The notes: generated from the letters alone by a model not told the origin. A stretch of DNA of 57,417 nt from Roseovarius litorisediminis (GCF_900172295.1 NZ_FWFL01000013.1:1-57417); one strand, 5' to 3'. Counted from the stretch's first letter, positions 37,391 through 45,899 are shown. Numbers and translations: made by a program.

Positions 37391-38410
37391 ATGAAAGCCT
37401 TTTTTGATGACCGCCAGAGCAAGCATGATCCAAAGCATTTCATGGCCAATGGCGCGGTGCTGCCCAGCCCTGAGCAGCCCGAGCGTATCAATCGCCTGCG
37501 TGCCGGGGCCGAAGCGGCGGGGTGTGTTTTCGAGGCCCCCGAGGATTTTGGCCTTGGGCCAATCGCTGCGGTGCACTCGCCTGAATACATCGCCTTTCTG
37601 CAGAACATTTACAGCCGCTGGCGCCGGATTGACGGTGCAGGCGACGAAGTGATCCCGAATATCCACCCCGCCAATCGCAGTGATGGCTATCCTAAATCCG
37701 CCGTGGGGCAGGCCGGCTATCATCAGGCCGACACCGCCTGCCCAATTGCCGAACATACGTGGGAGGCAGCCTATTGGTCGGCCCAGTCCGCCATCGCCGG
37801 GGCAGATTGTCTGGCCAGTGGCGCGCCGGCATATGTCCTGTCGCGCCCTCCGGGGCATCATGCCTTTGGTGATCTGGCGGGTGGTTTTTGTTTCCTGAAC
37901 AACTCGGGCATCGCTGCCGAACGGCTGCGTGCCAAGGGCTTGCGCCCTGCCATTCTGGATGTGGATGTGCATCATGGGAATGGCACTCAGGGCATGTTCT
38001 ATGAACGGGCAGATGTGTTGACCGTTTCGCTCCATGCCGATCCTGAACGGTTTTATCCGTTCTTCTGGGGCTTTGCGCAGGAACGCGGGGCCGGGCCCGG
38101 GTTGGGGTACAACCTCAACCTGCCGCTGCCACGCGGCACCGGAGACGATGACTATCTCAAGGCCCTGCAAACTGCTTTGATGCGCATTCAGGCGTTTGGC
38201 TGTGATGCTTTGGTGGTGGCGCTTGGCCTGGACGCCCATGTCGACGACCCGTTCAAAGGACTGGCCATTTCCACCCCCGGTTTCGCGCGGATTGGCGCCG
38301 CCATAGCCAGAGTGGGCATACCAACGCTTTTCGTCCAGGAGGGCGGCTATCTGTCCGAGGCTTTGGCCGATAACCTGACCAGCACCCTATCGGGGTTCCA
38401 AAACGCATGA
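37391..38410 (+). CDS. HDAC-like amidohydrolase (acetylpolyamine-amidohydrolase type)
   Basis: A 339-residue arginase/deacetylase-fold enzyme. The active site is intact: RPPGHHAFGD with the His pair, GFCFLNNSGIAAERL, zinc ligands in ILDVDVHHGNGTQ, and the third zinc ligand in LGLDAHVDDP. Bacterial relatives remove acetyl groups from acetylpolyamines or other N-acylated small amines. It overlaps the next gene by 4 bases. Together with the aminotransferase it would free an amino group for transamination. Confidence 0.9.
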   Translation: MKAFFDDRQSKHDPKHFMANGAVLPSPEQPERINRLRAGAEAAGCVFEAPEDFGLGPIAAVHSPEYIAFLQNIYSRWRRIDGAGDEVIPNIHPANRSDGYPKSAVGQAGYHQADTACPIAEHTWEAAYWSAQSAIAGADCLASGAPAYVLSRPPGHHAFGDLAGGFCFLNNSGIAAERLRAKGLRPAILDVDVHHGNGTQGMFYERADVLTVSLHADPERFYPFFWGFAQERGAGPGLGYNLNLPLPRGTGDDDYLKALQTALMRIQAFGCDALVVALGLDAHVDDPFKGLAISTPGFARIGAAIARVGIPTLFVQEGGYLSEALADNLTSTLSGFQNA

Positions 38411-39513
38411 GCACCTCACCCGACATAATCGTTATCGGCGGAGGTATCGCTGGAATCAGTGCTGCCGCCGCATTGGCGCAAGATGCGCGCGTGACCGTGC
38501 TCGAGTCCGAACCACAGTTGGGCTATCATTCCACCGGGCGCTCGGCCGCCATCTTCATCCGTAATTACGGTAACGCAACCCTGCGTGCCTTGAATGCCGC
38601 AGCCTATCCCGCCCTTGCAGGCGATCTGCTGGGCGAAAGCGTGCTGTCGGTGCGCGGTGAATTGCTGGTGGTTCAGGAGCACGAGCTTGATTCCCTAGCC
38701 GACTACTTAAAGGGCGCCTCGGATGTCGATCAGCTGACAGCGGATGAGGCGCATGCACTCGTACCCGTGCTGCGCCGGGAAAAAATTGCGGCGGCCGTGA
38801 TCGAGCGGGATGCACAGGATATTGATGTCGATCGTCTGCTGCAGGGTTGCAACAGGTTGTTGCGGGATCGCGGCGGCACGGTTCTAACAGGTCAGCCCGT
38901 GACCGATATCCAGCAGAACGGCACGGGGTGGCGTGTGACCACCCGCGACAATGATTTCACCACGGGTATCATCGTGAATGCCGCCGGGGCCTGGGCCGAT
39001 CACGTTGCGGCCATGGCAGATGTGCCAGGCGTCAATCTGCAACCTATGCGCCGATCTGCCGTATTGATGGCGGTGCCCGATGATGTTGGGCCGGTCCGGG
39101 ACTGGCCGCTTTTCGGGTCGGTTTCGGAAGGGGGCCAGGGCTGGTACGCCAAACCCGATGGGAATCGGCTGATGATCTCGCCAGCGGACGAAGACCCGGT
39201 CGACCCGCAGGATGCCTGGCCCGATGACATGGTGCTGGCGGAAGGGTTGTATCGGTTTGAACAAATGGTGGATGTGCCGATTGTCAAACCCTCGCATAGC
39301 TGGGCCGGGCTGCGCAGTTTCGCCCCCGACAGAACGCCGGTTGTGGGCTTTGACCCTGCAGCCCATGGATTCTTCTGGCTTGCGGGGCAGGGCGGTTACG
39401 GCGTCCAGACGTCTCCGGCCCTTGCCGCATTGACGCGCGCCATTTGCACCGGGGCCCAGGATGATCTTACAGAAAAAATGGCTGCTTCACTGTCGCCCAA
39501 TCGATTCCGATAG
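38407..39513 (+). CDS. FAD-dependent glycine/D-amino-acid-oxidase family protein
   Basis: A 368-residue DAO-family flavoprotein. DIIVIGGGIAGISAAAALA binds FAD, followed by LESEPQLGYHSTGRSAAIF; IIVNAAGAWAD and FFWLAGQGGYGVQTSPA mark the second flavin contact. It likely oxidises a secondary or primary amine of the pathway. It is last in the operon, and its stop lies about 80 bases before the left repeat of the mobile element. Confidence 0.88.
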   Translation: MSTSPDIIVIGGGIAGISAAAALAQDARVTVLESEPQLGYHSTGRSAAIFIRNYGNATLRALNAAAYPALAGDLLGESVLSVRGELLVVQEHELDSLADYLKGASDVDQLTADEAHALVPVLRREKIAAAVIERDAQDIDVDRLLQGCNRLLRDRGGTVLTGQPVTDIQQNGTGWRVTTRDNDFTTGIIVNAAGAWADHVAAMADVPGVNLQPMRRSAVLMAVPDDVGPVRDWPLFGSVSEGGQGWYAKPDGNRLMISPADEDPVDPQDAWPDDMVLAEGLYRFEQMVDVPIVKPSHSWAGLRSFAPDRTPVVGFDPAAHGFFWLAGQGGYGVQTSPALAALTRAICTGAQDDLTEKMAASLSPNRFR

Positions 39514-39594
39514 TGATCGATCTGCAAAAAGCTGGAAATGCCATCAACTTCAACATCATCAAACCGCGGTAAGCTTCTGGAGATGTTAAGATTA

Positions 39595-39640
39595 TTGGCT
39601 CCGGCGGTAGGGATCGAACCTACGACCAATTGATTAACAG
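39595..39640. repeat. Left attachment repeat (tRNA-Asn 3' fragment)
   Basis: These 46 bases equal 54084-54129 exactly and correspond to the T-arm, variable loop and part of the anticodon arm of tRNA-Asn, read from the minus strand. The match breaks at 39641, where the anticodon arm would continue, so this copy is not a functional tRNA. Confidence 0.92.
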
Positions 39641-39711
39641 GGGATTGGTCTACGGTGGGAGGTAATCGGGTTAGATCGGTGATCGTGTTGTAAATATAAG
39701 GTAAATACGGC

Positions 39712-39791
39712 TCTGCAACAAAAAACAAGTTGGTCATAATCGCATTAGATCGTATGTAATCGGTGATTAATGTTGCAGAGGATGTTGCAGA
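39712..39791. promoter_or_regulatory. Left cluster of TGTTGCAGA motifs
   Basis: An inverted copy TCTGCAACA at 39712-39720 is followed by two direct copies at 39771-39779 and 39783-39791; the last ends at the base before the integrase ATG. The gap also holds partly repeated TAATCGG and TTAGATCG words. Both placement and orientation mirror the cluster at the right end. The sites could be integrase arm-binding sites or repressor operators. Confidence 0.6.
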
Positions 39792-40979
39792 ATGGCCCGA
39801 TTGGAAACGAACCTGACTTCCCGACCCGCAATTGCGAAGATCAAAAACCCGCAGGCAGGCACCGACTTTTATTCGCACAAAGGCGATGCCTTGAAGGGGT
39901 TGCGCCTTGCTGTTGGAGCGCGAACGAAGGTGTGGATTTTGTCGAAGCGGATCGGCGGCAAGGTGCGGTCAATTAAACTCGGTGACTGGCCGGAAGTCGT
40001 AAACGGCGACAAGGCATTGATCATTGCACGCGACAAGATCGAGGAACTTGAGACAGGCACAGACGCGAAGGCGACAAACATCGCGACACTTCACGACGCC
40101 TTCGAGTCCCATGCCGCCCAGTCAGATGCAAAACCTGAGACCGTCGCGAACTACAGGCTCCAGATAGCAAACCACCTCGACGACTTGTTCTCGAAACCAG
40201 TGGAGCAGATCACGTTACCAATGATGGAGGCCGCAATCAGCGGCAAGACCGTCTCGACGGCAAAGCACCTCGTTCAGATCATCAAAATGGCATTCCGCCG
40301 TGCCTCAATTGTCCGCCGCTGCTTTGACGTGTCTGCTGACCTCAAGGTGAAAGGCGCGAAGAAATACAAACCGTCGAACAACGTGAAGTTTGATCCGGCG
40401 GAGCAATGGCCTGCAATCGACCTGATCTTCGAGTGCAACAGCCTTGTGCATCGAACAGCGTGGCTGCTGATGCTGTTCACGGGTTTCCGTTCGATCAATG
40501 TCCGCACGCTAAACTGGGATCAAGTCGATCTCGACAAGAAGACAATCAAGCTGACCGCCATGAAGAACGGCCTCGACCGCACATTCCCGATCTCAGACGT
40601 TGTGTGCGCGGCGCTGACGCGCCTTCCGCATCGCGAGGGGTTTGTGTTCCCTGCTGACACACCCCGGTCAAACACGGGCCATATCGGCCAGCTTGCGGCC
40701 CGGACTCGCGGTGTTGAGAAATACCACGGTAAGGAACGCCCCATGAAGGCATTGCGACAGCATGATTGCCGCCGCCTGTTCACTACCGCTGCCCGCCGCG
40801 CCCGACTTCCTGAATACGTTATCGACGAACTGCGCGGTGACACGGCGAAGAAGGTTCAAGACATTTACGACCAAGGTTCGGCCAACCACGGCGACGCAAA
40901 CCTGATCGCCGAACGCATCTGCACCGAATGCGGGATAACACCTGCTTTCGTACTTGAACGGATCAAAAGCGGCGCATAA
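39792..40979 (+). CDS. int: Tyrosine-family integrase
   Basis: A 395-residue site-specific recombinase. An N-terminal DUF4102-like arm domain (KALIIARDK region) and a SAM-like core-binding domain (about 95-170) precede the catalytic domain. Catalytic residues are the Arg of FTGFRSINVRTL, the His and Arg of RQHDCRRLF, and the nucleophilic Tyr of VQDIYDQG. It adjoins the left repeat, as expected for an element inserted at tRNA-Asn. The ATG directly follows a TGTTGCAGA motif, so its expression may be set by the same factor that binds the other copies. Confidence 0.93.
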   Translation: MARLETNLTSRPAIAKIKNPQAGTDFYSHKGDALKGLRLAVGARTKVWILSKRIGGKVRSIKLGDWPEVVNGDKALIIARDKIEELETGTDAKATNIATLHDAFESHAAQSDAKPETVANYRLQIANHLDDLFSKPVEQITLPMMEAAISGKTVSTAKHLVQIIKMAFRRASIVRRCFDVSADLKVKGAKKYKPSNNVKFDPAEQWPAIDLIFECNSLVHRTAWLLMLFTGFRSINVRTLNWDQVDLDKKTIKLTAMKNGLDRTFPISDVVCAALTRLPHREGFVFPADTPRSNTGHIGQLAARTRGVEKYHGKERPMKALRQHDCRRLFTTAARRARLPEYVIDELRGDTAKKVQDIYDQGSANHGDANLIAERICTECGITPAFVLERIKSGA

Positions 40980-41000
40980 TGATGCAATTCTAATACGCCC

Positions 41001-41028
41001 CATCTCACACGCGTCCTTCCGTGAGATG
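41001..41028. other. Perfect inverted repeat after the integrase gene
   Basis: CATCTCAC (41001-41008) pairs with GTGAGATG (41021-41028) over a 12-base centre. It lies 21 bases after the integrase stop. There is no T-run, so it may be an operator or a weak 3' end. Confidence 0.45.
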
Positions 41029-41142
41029 AGGCCGTGGTGCAGAGGTCAGGATTAACGCCCGTCGCGGGCCTTAAGCAAATGCGATCCTGAGCGCGAAGGC
41101 ATAAGCACCCGGTCGAAGGCAACGCCACGAAAGGCGAATCCT

Positions 41143-41400
41143 TTGACTACTCCATCAGACGAAATCCGCGCTTTACGCGATACTGTCGGTCAATTGGCCG
41201 ATCAACTGACCCGCATCGGTGTCGGTCCAAAACTCATGACAACGCCCGAATGCGCCGAATTTCTTGGCGTTGGGAAAGACGTCATGTTCGAGTGGCGGAA
41301 AAGCGGAGAGGGGCCTCCCTACCTGCACATCACCGCCCGCACCCTCAGATATGACCGTGACGCTGTGCTTGAATGGGCACGGTCGCACGAAGTGAAGTAA
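41143..41400 (+). CDS. Small HTH DNA-binding protein, excisionase-like
   Basis: An 85-residue protein starting at TTG, with AAAGG about 8 bases upstream. Residues 30-83 form an AlpA/MerR-like winged helix (helix-turn-helix_17 type): MTTPECAEFLGVGKDVMFEWRKSGEG, then PPYLHITARTLRYDRDAVLEWARSH. This architecture is typical of excisionases and small phage regulators. Placed between integrase and primase, it probably directs excision or controls early genes. GC-rich inverted arms follow the stop. Confidence 0.75.
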   Translation: MTTPSDEIRALRDTVGQLADQLTRIGVGPKLMTTPECAEFLGVGKDVMFEWRKSGEGPPYLHITARTLRYDRDAVLEWARSHEVK

Positions 41401-41429
41401 CCGGAGCGAGGGTCGAGTCCCCGCTCCGG
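41401..41429 (+). other. GC-rich stem-loop directly after the HTH gene
   Basis: CCGGAGCGAGG (41401-41411) pairs with CCCCGCTCCGG (41419-41429) with one mismatch over a 7-base loop. It starts at the base after the stop codon. No T-run follows at once. The loop reads GTCGAGT, which resembles a tRNA T-loop, but no tRNA body is attached. Confidence 0.5.
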
Positions 41430-41542
41430 GTTAGGCGTGTCACGAAGTGTTTGGAATAACTGCTTTATAGCAGTTTTCGCAGTGCGCCAAAACCACGGTT
41501 TGAGGTGATTGACCACGCTCTCTTAGGAAAGAGAGAATAGTA

Positions 41543-43996
41543 ATGGAAGAAATCGAAAAGCTCCGGCAGATCACGCAACTTGCGGGTCCAGGCTATTCGG
41601 AATTGAAGCGGCGGGACGGCAAGAAAGCCTATTTCGCCGCCGATGGTGAGATCACCGACAATGTGATCCGCGCCCACCTTGATGGTTCGCAGCCCATCGG
41701 GATCAATATGAACGTCGGGGACGACAAATCCCACTTCGCCGTGTTCGATCTCGATGACCATGACGGCAAGTATGAGTCAGGGGTTATGCGGAAACGGCTC
41801 GGCTATATCGCCGCCGCCTTGCACCAGATGGGCATACCATACTTCGCTGTTCGGTCCGGTGGCGGGCGCGGTTATCACTTGTGGATTGCCTTTGAGAATG
41901 CGGCCCGCATGGATACCGTTCGAGGCCGGATGCGTGATGTGCTCGAAACTGCTAACCGAATCCTCGGCCAATCCCCGTGGGCGCACGAAAAATTCGTGCC
42001 TGACGACGGTCAGGGCAAAGGAATGTTCCACGACACGGAACAGGTTTGGAAGCGGTCAGGCCGACCTGATCGACCAGATATTACCAAAATCGAACACCAC
42101 GTAGAATTGCTGCCAAAGGGCGGCAAACGGCCAGTGGTTGCGTTGCCCCTCGCACTCAAAAGCATCGTCCTCACGCCCACGCAGATCGACGATACGGGCG
42201 CGATGCAGTTCGTCGAAGGCGGCGAGATCGTCCTCCGCAAAGCACAACCTCAAAAGACCGGGCCAAAGGGCAGTCAGCGGACGAAGGCTGTCGATTTGGA
42301 TGCGGCTTTGCAGGCGTTCATGAAGGCACGACCCGGCGGTGGTTACAAAGGTTGGTCCGATGCCGGTTTCAATATCTTTGGCGCGTTCGGCGAAGACGGT
42401 CCCGAGCATTGGCTGACCTACTCAAAGGAAACCGACGGTTTCGTTTCCGAGAAGGACGTGCTCGACAAGTGGGCGGACATTGCGAAGGCCGGGACGTGTG
42501 GGCCGGAGCCGTTTTGGGCCTATGCACGGGCTGGTGGTTACGCTGGCGGTCTGCCCGACGATGTTCAGCTTGGCCGCAAAGGTGATCAGGCCAAAGTAAT
42601 CCTCGACGATGTGGTGAACTCACTCAAACTGTTCCGCGATCCTGACGGCACGGCCTATGCCCGTGTTGGCCCACGGCGTATAATGCGGATCGACTCGATC
42701 GAGTTTGCGGATTGGCTGCGCCGAACCGCCTATGCAAGCGGCGTGACGCCCAGCCAGGAGCAGATCAACCTCGTCGTCGGTATTGCGCGAGCACACGCCT
42801 ACGAGACGGTCGAAGATGTGTATCTACGGGTCGCACGGAAGGATGGCATCATCTACGTCGATCTGTGCGATGCTGACGACCGCATCTTGGTCATCTCAGC
42901 CGACGGCATTGACCTGATTGATGGTGACGATGAAAGCCCGGTTGTGTTCCGCCGGTCTCGGCAGTTGCCTATCGAGGTGGCCACGGGATCGCTCCAAGAC
43001 ATCCGCTCAATGGTCAACATGGATGATGACCAGTTCGTTGTCTTCATGGCCTGCGCCGTCAAAATGTTCTTTCCCGATACTCCATCACCCATCGTCAATC
43101 TGATCGGTGAATATGGTTCGGCCAAGACTTCAACCACGCGGGTGTTGCGCTCGCTGATTGATCCAGTTTCCGCGATGGTCGCTCCGGGCAGTGACAGGGC
43201 TGACGACGTTTTGATCCGCGCTTGGCACAACTACGTGCTGACCCTCGAAAACATGTCCGACCTGACGAAACTTTCGGACACCCTCTGCGGCATCACAACG
43301 GGCATGGGATTTGAGGTTCGGCAATTGTTTACCAATGGCGATCTGTTTTCGATCTGGGTGCGCCGCCCGGTGATCGTCAACGGCATCGACCCGTCGAAAT
43401 ATGCGGCTGACCTGATCTCACGGATGGTCGAAATCGAACTGGAAAAGCCTGAAAAGCGAATGCTCGAATCCGAGTTTGAGCAGCAGTTGGCCGAATCCGC
43501 ACCTCGTATGTTCATGGGTGCTGTCGGCCTTGTCGTCGAAGTGTTGAAGGTGTTGCCGAAAATTGACCCGCATGAGTTTGCGGAGAATGTACGGCTGGCC
43601 GAGTTCGGGGCGATTGGCGAGGCGACAGCCCGTGTTCTCGGCAAGGAACCCGGCTGGTTCATCGACATGATGGTTGAGGCTCAAGACATTGCGCAGGACG
43701 AAGCGGCGGATGACTCGGCAACCATGCAGGCTTTAGAGTCGTTTCAGGAGCCGGTGGCGCGGCGGGGCAAGTTTTGGGGCACGCCTCAAGAATTGCTTTT
43801 AGAGTTGCAGCAATCTGCGGAGATGATTGGCTTGAACGTATCCCGGTTGCCAATGACAGCGGCGACGTTGAGTAGGGAGTTGAACCAGCTCAAGCCATCG
43901 TTGAGGAAGCGTGGGTGGGAGGTCGACAAGAAGTCACGGAAGTGGCGGCTTGTTCCTCCGCCTGAGATTTCGGCGGATGAGATCGCTGCGATGTGA
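41543..43996 (+). CDS. AEP-type primase fused to an AAA+/helicase-like ATPase
   Basis: The 817-residue replication protein has two parts. Residues about 45-220 form an archaeo-eukaryotic primase domain of the kind found in plasmids and mobile elements: catalytic acidic pair in FAVFDLDDHDG, the sxH-like motif YFAVRSGGGRGYHLWI, and the later VALPLALK strand. Residues about 470-690 form a P-loop ATPase: Walker A GEYGSAKTSTTR, an acidic YVLTLENMSDL segment and a sensor RRPVIVNGID. The linker contains a region like DUF927-associated proteins. It probably initiates replication of the excised element. GAGAGAATA precedes the start. Confidence 0.85.
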   Translation: MEEIEKLRQITQLAGPGYSELKRRDGKKAYFAADGEITDNVIRAHLDGSQPIGINMNVGDDKSHFAVFDLDDHDGKYESGVMRKRLGYIAAALHQMGIPYFAVRSGGGRGYHLWIAFENAARMDTVRGRMRDVLETANRILGQSPWAHEKFVPDDGQGKGMFHDTEQVWKRSGRPDRPDITKIEHHVELLPKGGKRPVVALPLALKSIVLTPTQIDDTGAMQFVEGGEIVLRKAQPQKTGPKGSQRTKAVDLDAALQAFMKARPGGGYKGWSDAGFNIFGAFGEDGPEHWLTYSKETDGFVSEKDVLDKWADIAKAGTCGPEPFWAYARAGGYAGGLPDDVQLGRKGDQAKVILDDVVNSLKLFRDPDGTAYARVGPRRIMRIDSIEFADWLRRTAYASGVTPSQEQINLVVGIARAHAYETVEDVYLRVARKDGIIYVDLCDADDRILVISADGIDLIDGDDESPVVFRRSRQLPIEVATGSLQDIRSMVNMDDDQFVVFMACAVKMFFPDTPSPIVNLIGEYGSAKTSTTRVLRSLIDPVSAMVAPGSDRADDVLIRAWHNYVLTLENMSDLTKLSDTLCGITTGMGFEVRQLFTNGDLFSIWVRRPVIVNGIDPSKYAADLISRMVEIELEKPEKRMLESEFEQQLAESAPRMFMGAVGLVVEVLKVLPKIDPHEFAENVRLAEFGAIGEATARVLGKEPGWFIDMMVEAQDIAQDEAADDSATMQALESFQEPVARRGKFWGTPQELLLELQQSAEMIGLNVSRLPMTAATLSRELNQLKPSLRKRGWEVDKKSRKWRLVPPPEISADEIAAM

Positions 43997-44015
43997 TCGA
44001 GATGAGCTAATGATC

Positions 44016-44516
44016 CTAGTCTGGTTCTTGGGCATCCTTGCCTGCAAGCTTGTGGCGGGCGTCCTGTTCCCTGTCATAGTAGTGAATTCGCCAATGCCTC
44101 CGACCAAAACCGCCAGGCGGTCGAGCAGTCAAGTCGAACACTTCCGCCTGATCAAATCGACACACAATCTCTTCGTCCATCTCGTGTCTACTCTCAACAC
44201 AAACCATGAAAGTACCTTGTGAAGTCAGCAGGATGTTGCCCTTCTCCCTGAAGGCATCTTCTGGTGTACCGATCTGGCCGTAGGGAGAGAGCAACCAATC
44301 GGTTCCGTAGCTCAAAACTTCATTGCCTTTTGGGTATGGGCAAAGCCGGTAAAGTAACGTTTGGTCATTCGAAGTGAGGACTAGAAACTTTCTTTCTCCA
44401 CTTTCGTCTTGGATGCACAGACCCGCAGTATTTTCACCGCGCCCAAGAAGCTCGAGGAATTCGCAATGTGAGCACTCTCCGAACGTTTTGACTTCCGTCT
44501 TCGGGAACAATTCCAT
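44016..44516 (-). CDS. Hypothetical protein of the element, 166 residues
   Basis: I do not recognise this protein. It begins MELFPKTEVKTFGECSHCEF, has a CSHC pair that could bind metal, and ends in an acidic and basic mixed tail. Predicted strands dominate residues 30-130. It is convergent with the primase gene, with about 20 bases between, and faces the 44.5-45.1 kb control-like region at its 5' side. No signal peptide or membrane segment is seen. Confidence 0.5.
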   Translation of the reverse strand: MELFPKTEVKTFGECSHCEFLELLGRGENTAGLCIQDESGERKFLVLTSNDQTLLYRLCPYPKGNEVLSYGTDWLLSPYGQIGTPEDAFREKGNILLTSQGTFMVCVESRHEMDEEIVCRFDQAEVFDLTARPPGGFGRRHWRIHYYDREQDARHKLAGKDAQEPD

Positions 44517-44649
44517 AATTCGCCTCTTTCAAATCCGCATTTCCTGCTTACCGTTTAACAGGCTCGGATTGGGAAGTGAATCAAAGGATGTGCAGGCATT
44601 ACAGGGTGTGCAACCATTTCGGGCGGTTTCAGCCATAGAGGTATGTTTA

Positions 44650-44693
44650 TTGGTTGGTTGGTGAATGTTGACCGACCAACCAACTAATTTTTC
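44650..44693 (+). terminator. Stem-loop with T-run inside the non-coding region
   Basis: The 13-base arms 44650-44662 and 44671-44683 differ by one wobble pair; ATTTTT follows at 44688-44693. It reads as a plus-strand terminator although no clear plus-strand gene ends just before it. Confidence 0.5.
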
Positions 44694-44900
44694 CCACTAT
44701 AAGTGAGCGCATGTAATCCCTGTATTCCATGTAATCTTGATGGTAGGTGCCTCCGCGTCTCTGCCTACCTCCCCTCGCAATCTCCGCCTAACTTGATGCG
44801 AGCCGGTCGCAACTTGGCTCCTGCAAACCCGGCAATTGATCAGCAATCAACCGCAGACAGCTTCTAACCGATTCTTCTCCAAGTGGTTTTGTGCAAGCCA

Positions 44901-44928
44901 TGTTGCAGAATTGGTTTGCTCTGCAACA
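44901..44928. promoter_or_regulatory. Inverted pair of the TGTTGCAGA motif
   Basis: TGTTGCAGA at 44901-44909 faces TCTGCAACA at 44920-44928 over 10 bases, giving a dyad with half-site centres 19 bases apart. Dimeric HTH repressors often bind such dyads on one face of the helix. It lies between the minus-strand gene at 44016-44516 and the plus-strand block from 45.6 kb. Confidence 0.55.
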
Positions 44929-45085
44929 CAGGCAAGTAAGTGAGTGAAAAGGTCAGTTACTTATGGGCAGTAAGTGACAAAATGGGTCAGAAATGGTACG
45001 GGACAGAAACCCGATCACTGCGCGTTGATATTCACTATGCAAACAACCTGCCGTTCGCTGCTGGCGCAACTACAACGCATCCTAG

Positions 45086-45328
45086 TCAATTCTCCGGGAA
45101 ATACTCATCAAGCAACCGTTTTAGAGCGTGAATACGTTTCACACCTCTATTTGGGGTCGTTATCGAATTCAAGGGATGGGTAATACTAGCAAGAGGATGA
45201 GTGATGCTTCTGAGCGGATGGCTAATGCTGTTTAAAGGATGAGAAATCGAATTGATTGGATCCATCGGCGATGAATTCCTCTTTGCATCTTCGACAACCA
45301 ACCAAAATTGGTCAATAACTGTGCTCAC
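45086..45328 (-). CDS. Small protein with HPLxSIT heptapeptide repeats
   Basis: An 80-residue frame starts at GTG 45328, with AGGGG 7 bases upstream. Residues 23-57 are five tandem heptads: DPINSIS, HPLNSIS, HPLRSIT, HPLASIT, HPLNSIT. The C-terminus is a basic-acidic helix-like tail (IHALKRLLDEYF). The codons vary at synonymous positions while the residues stay fixed: Leu is TTA, CTC, CTT, TTG, and Ser switches between AGC, AGT and TCG. That favours a real protein under selection rather than a DNA repeat. The function is unknown; a binding or assembly scaffold is possible. Confidence 0.6.
   Translation of the reverse strand: MSTVIDQFWLVVEDAKRNSSPMDPINSISHPLNSISHPLRSITHPLASITHPLNSITTPNRGVKRIHALKRLLDEYFPEN
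45158..45262 (-). repeat. Five tandem 21-bp units encoding the heptads
   Basis: The five units of 21 bp are conserved in encoded peptide but diverged in DNA. On the plus strand each of four consecutive units begins GGATG. Confidence 0.8.
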
Positions 45329-45635
45329 GTTGAACCCCTGTCCAAGAATTTCCTATTGAATGACATAAACGCATGGCGTGTCGAAGGCCACTGGTAAGTT
45401 TATACTGCATAAGCGGAATGGGAACATTTTCCTGTGGTGGGGTTGAGCTCCAACCCGGTCATGTGACGGCCTGATCGGCACCCAATTCTCCCTAAACGCC
45501 ACCTCATTCCCCAGAACATCGTCCCCAAGCCAGGTGATACGAATCATCTATCGGACCCTGCAATGAAACAGTGCGCCCAAGGTGGTCCGATTGCTTCTTT
45601 GGCCCTTGGGCGCGCATCATCACAAGAGACGATCA
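45329..45635. other. Intergenic stretch before the packaging block
   Basis: About 300 bases. A GC-rich inverted pair GCGCCCAAGG...CCTTGGGCGC spans about 45571-45603 and resembles a terminator stem or leader structure just before the 87-residue gene. No convincing protein frame is present. Confidence 0.4.
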
Positions 45636-45899
45636 ATGCAGATCAGCGCAACTATCAAAGACGGCACAGCCGACCTGACCGTTACCACCGTTTCGAGCAG
45701 TTCACATCTGGAGATCAAAGGCGCAGACCAGCTTGCCGACGACCTGGAACAATTTCTGAGCGATCCCGATGCCACTGCCGTTGAACGCCATTACCGTATT
45801 GTGCCCACAGATACAGGCCTGAGCGTGCAGGTGCAGCTTGGTGGGTTCATCATCCCGTGGCAGTACATCATGACCGTTGTGAACGCCCTGCGCGTTTGA
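45636..45899 (+). CDS. Hypothetical protein, 87 residues
   Basis: The frame from the ATG at 45636 encodes MQISATIKDGTADLTVTTV..., an acidic protein with alternating strands and a hydrophobic tail segment LGGFIIPWQYIMTVVNALRV. No family is recognised. Its stop overlaps the next start (TGATG), so it opens a packed plus-strand block that ends in terminase. Confidence 0.6.
   Translation: MQISATIKDGTADLTVTTVSSSSHLEIKGADQLADDLEQFLSDPDATAVERHYRIVPTDTGLSVQVQLGGFIIPWQYIMTVVNALRV

Larger units (their letters stand above)
44517..45085. other. Structured non-coding region of the element, possible control region or origin
   Basis: About 570 bases without a convincing gene but dense in symmetric words. 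These are a 13-bp inverted repeat TTGGTTGGTTGGT (44650-44662, partner 44671-44683, one wobble) followed by ATTTTT, a GGTAGG...CCTACC pair near 44741-44768, an inverted pair of the TGTTGCAGA motif (44901-44928), and TCAGTTACTTA...GTAAGTGAC near 44952-44976. This is what a replication origin or divergent operator region looks like, but no function is shown. Confidence 0.45.

Noticed and set aside
41401..41429. Part of a tRNA (T-arm-like loop)
   Set aside because: The loop GTCGAGT resembles a T-loop, but there is no acceptor, D or anticodon arm upstream.
44940..45183. Two overlapping plus-strand frames of 63 and 69 codons
   Set aside because: They lack a ribosome site and a protein-like composition and lie partly opposite the heptad-repeat gene.
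45158..45262. Iterons of a replication origin
   Set aside because: 21-bp periodicity fits iterons, but the bases vary at synonymous codon positions while the peptide stays fixed, which favours a coding repeat.
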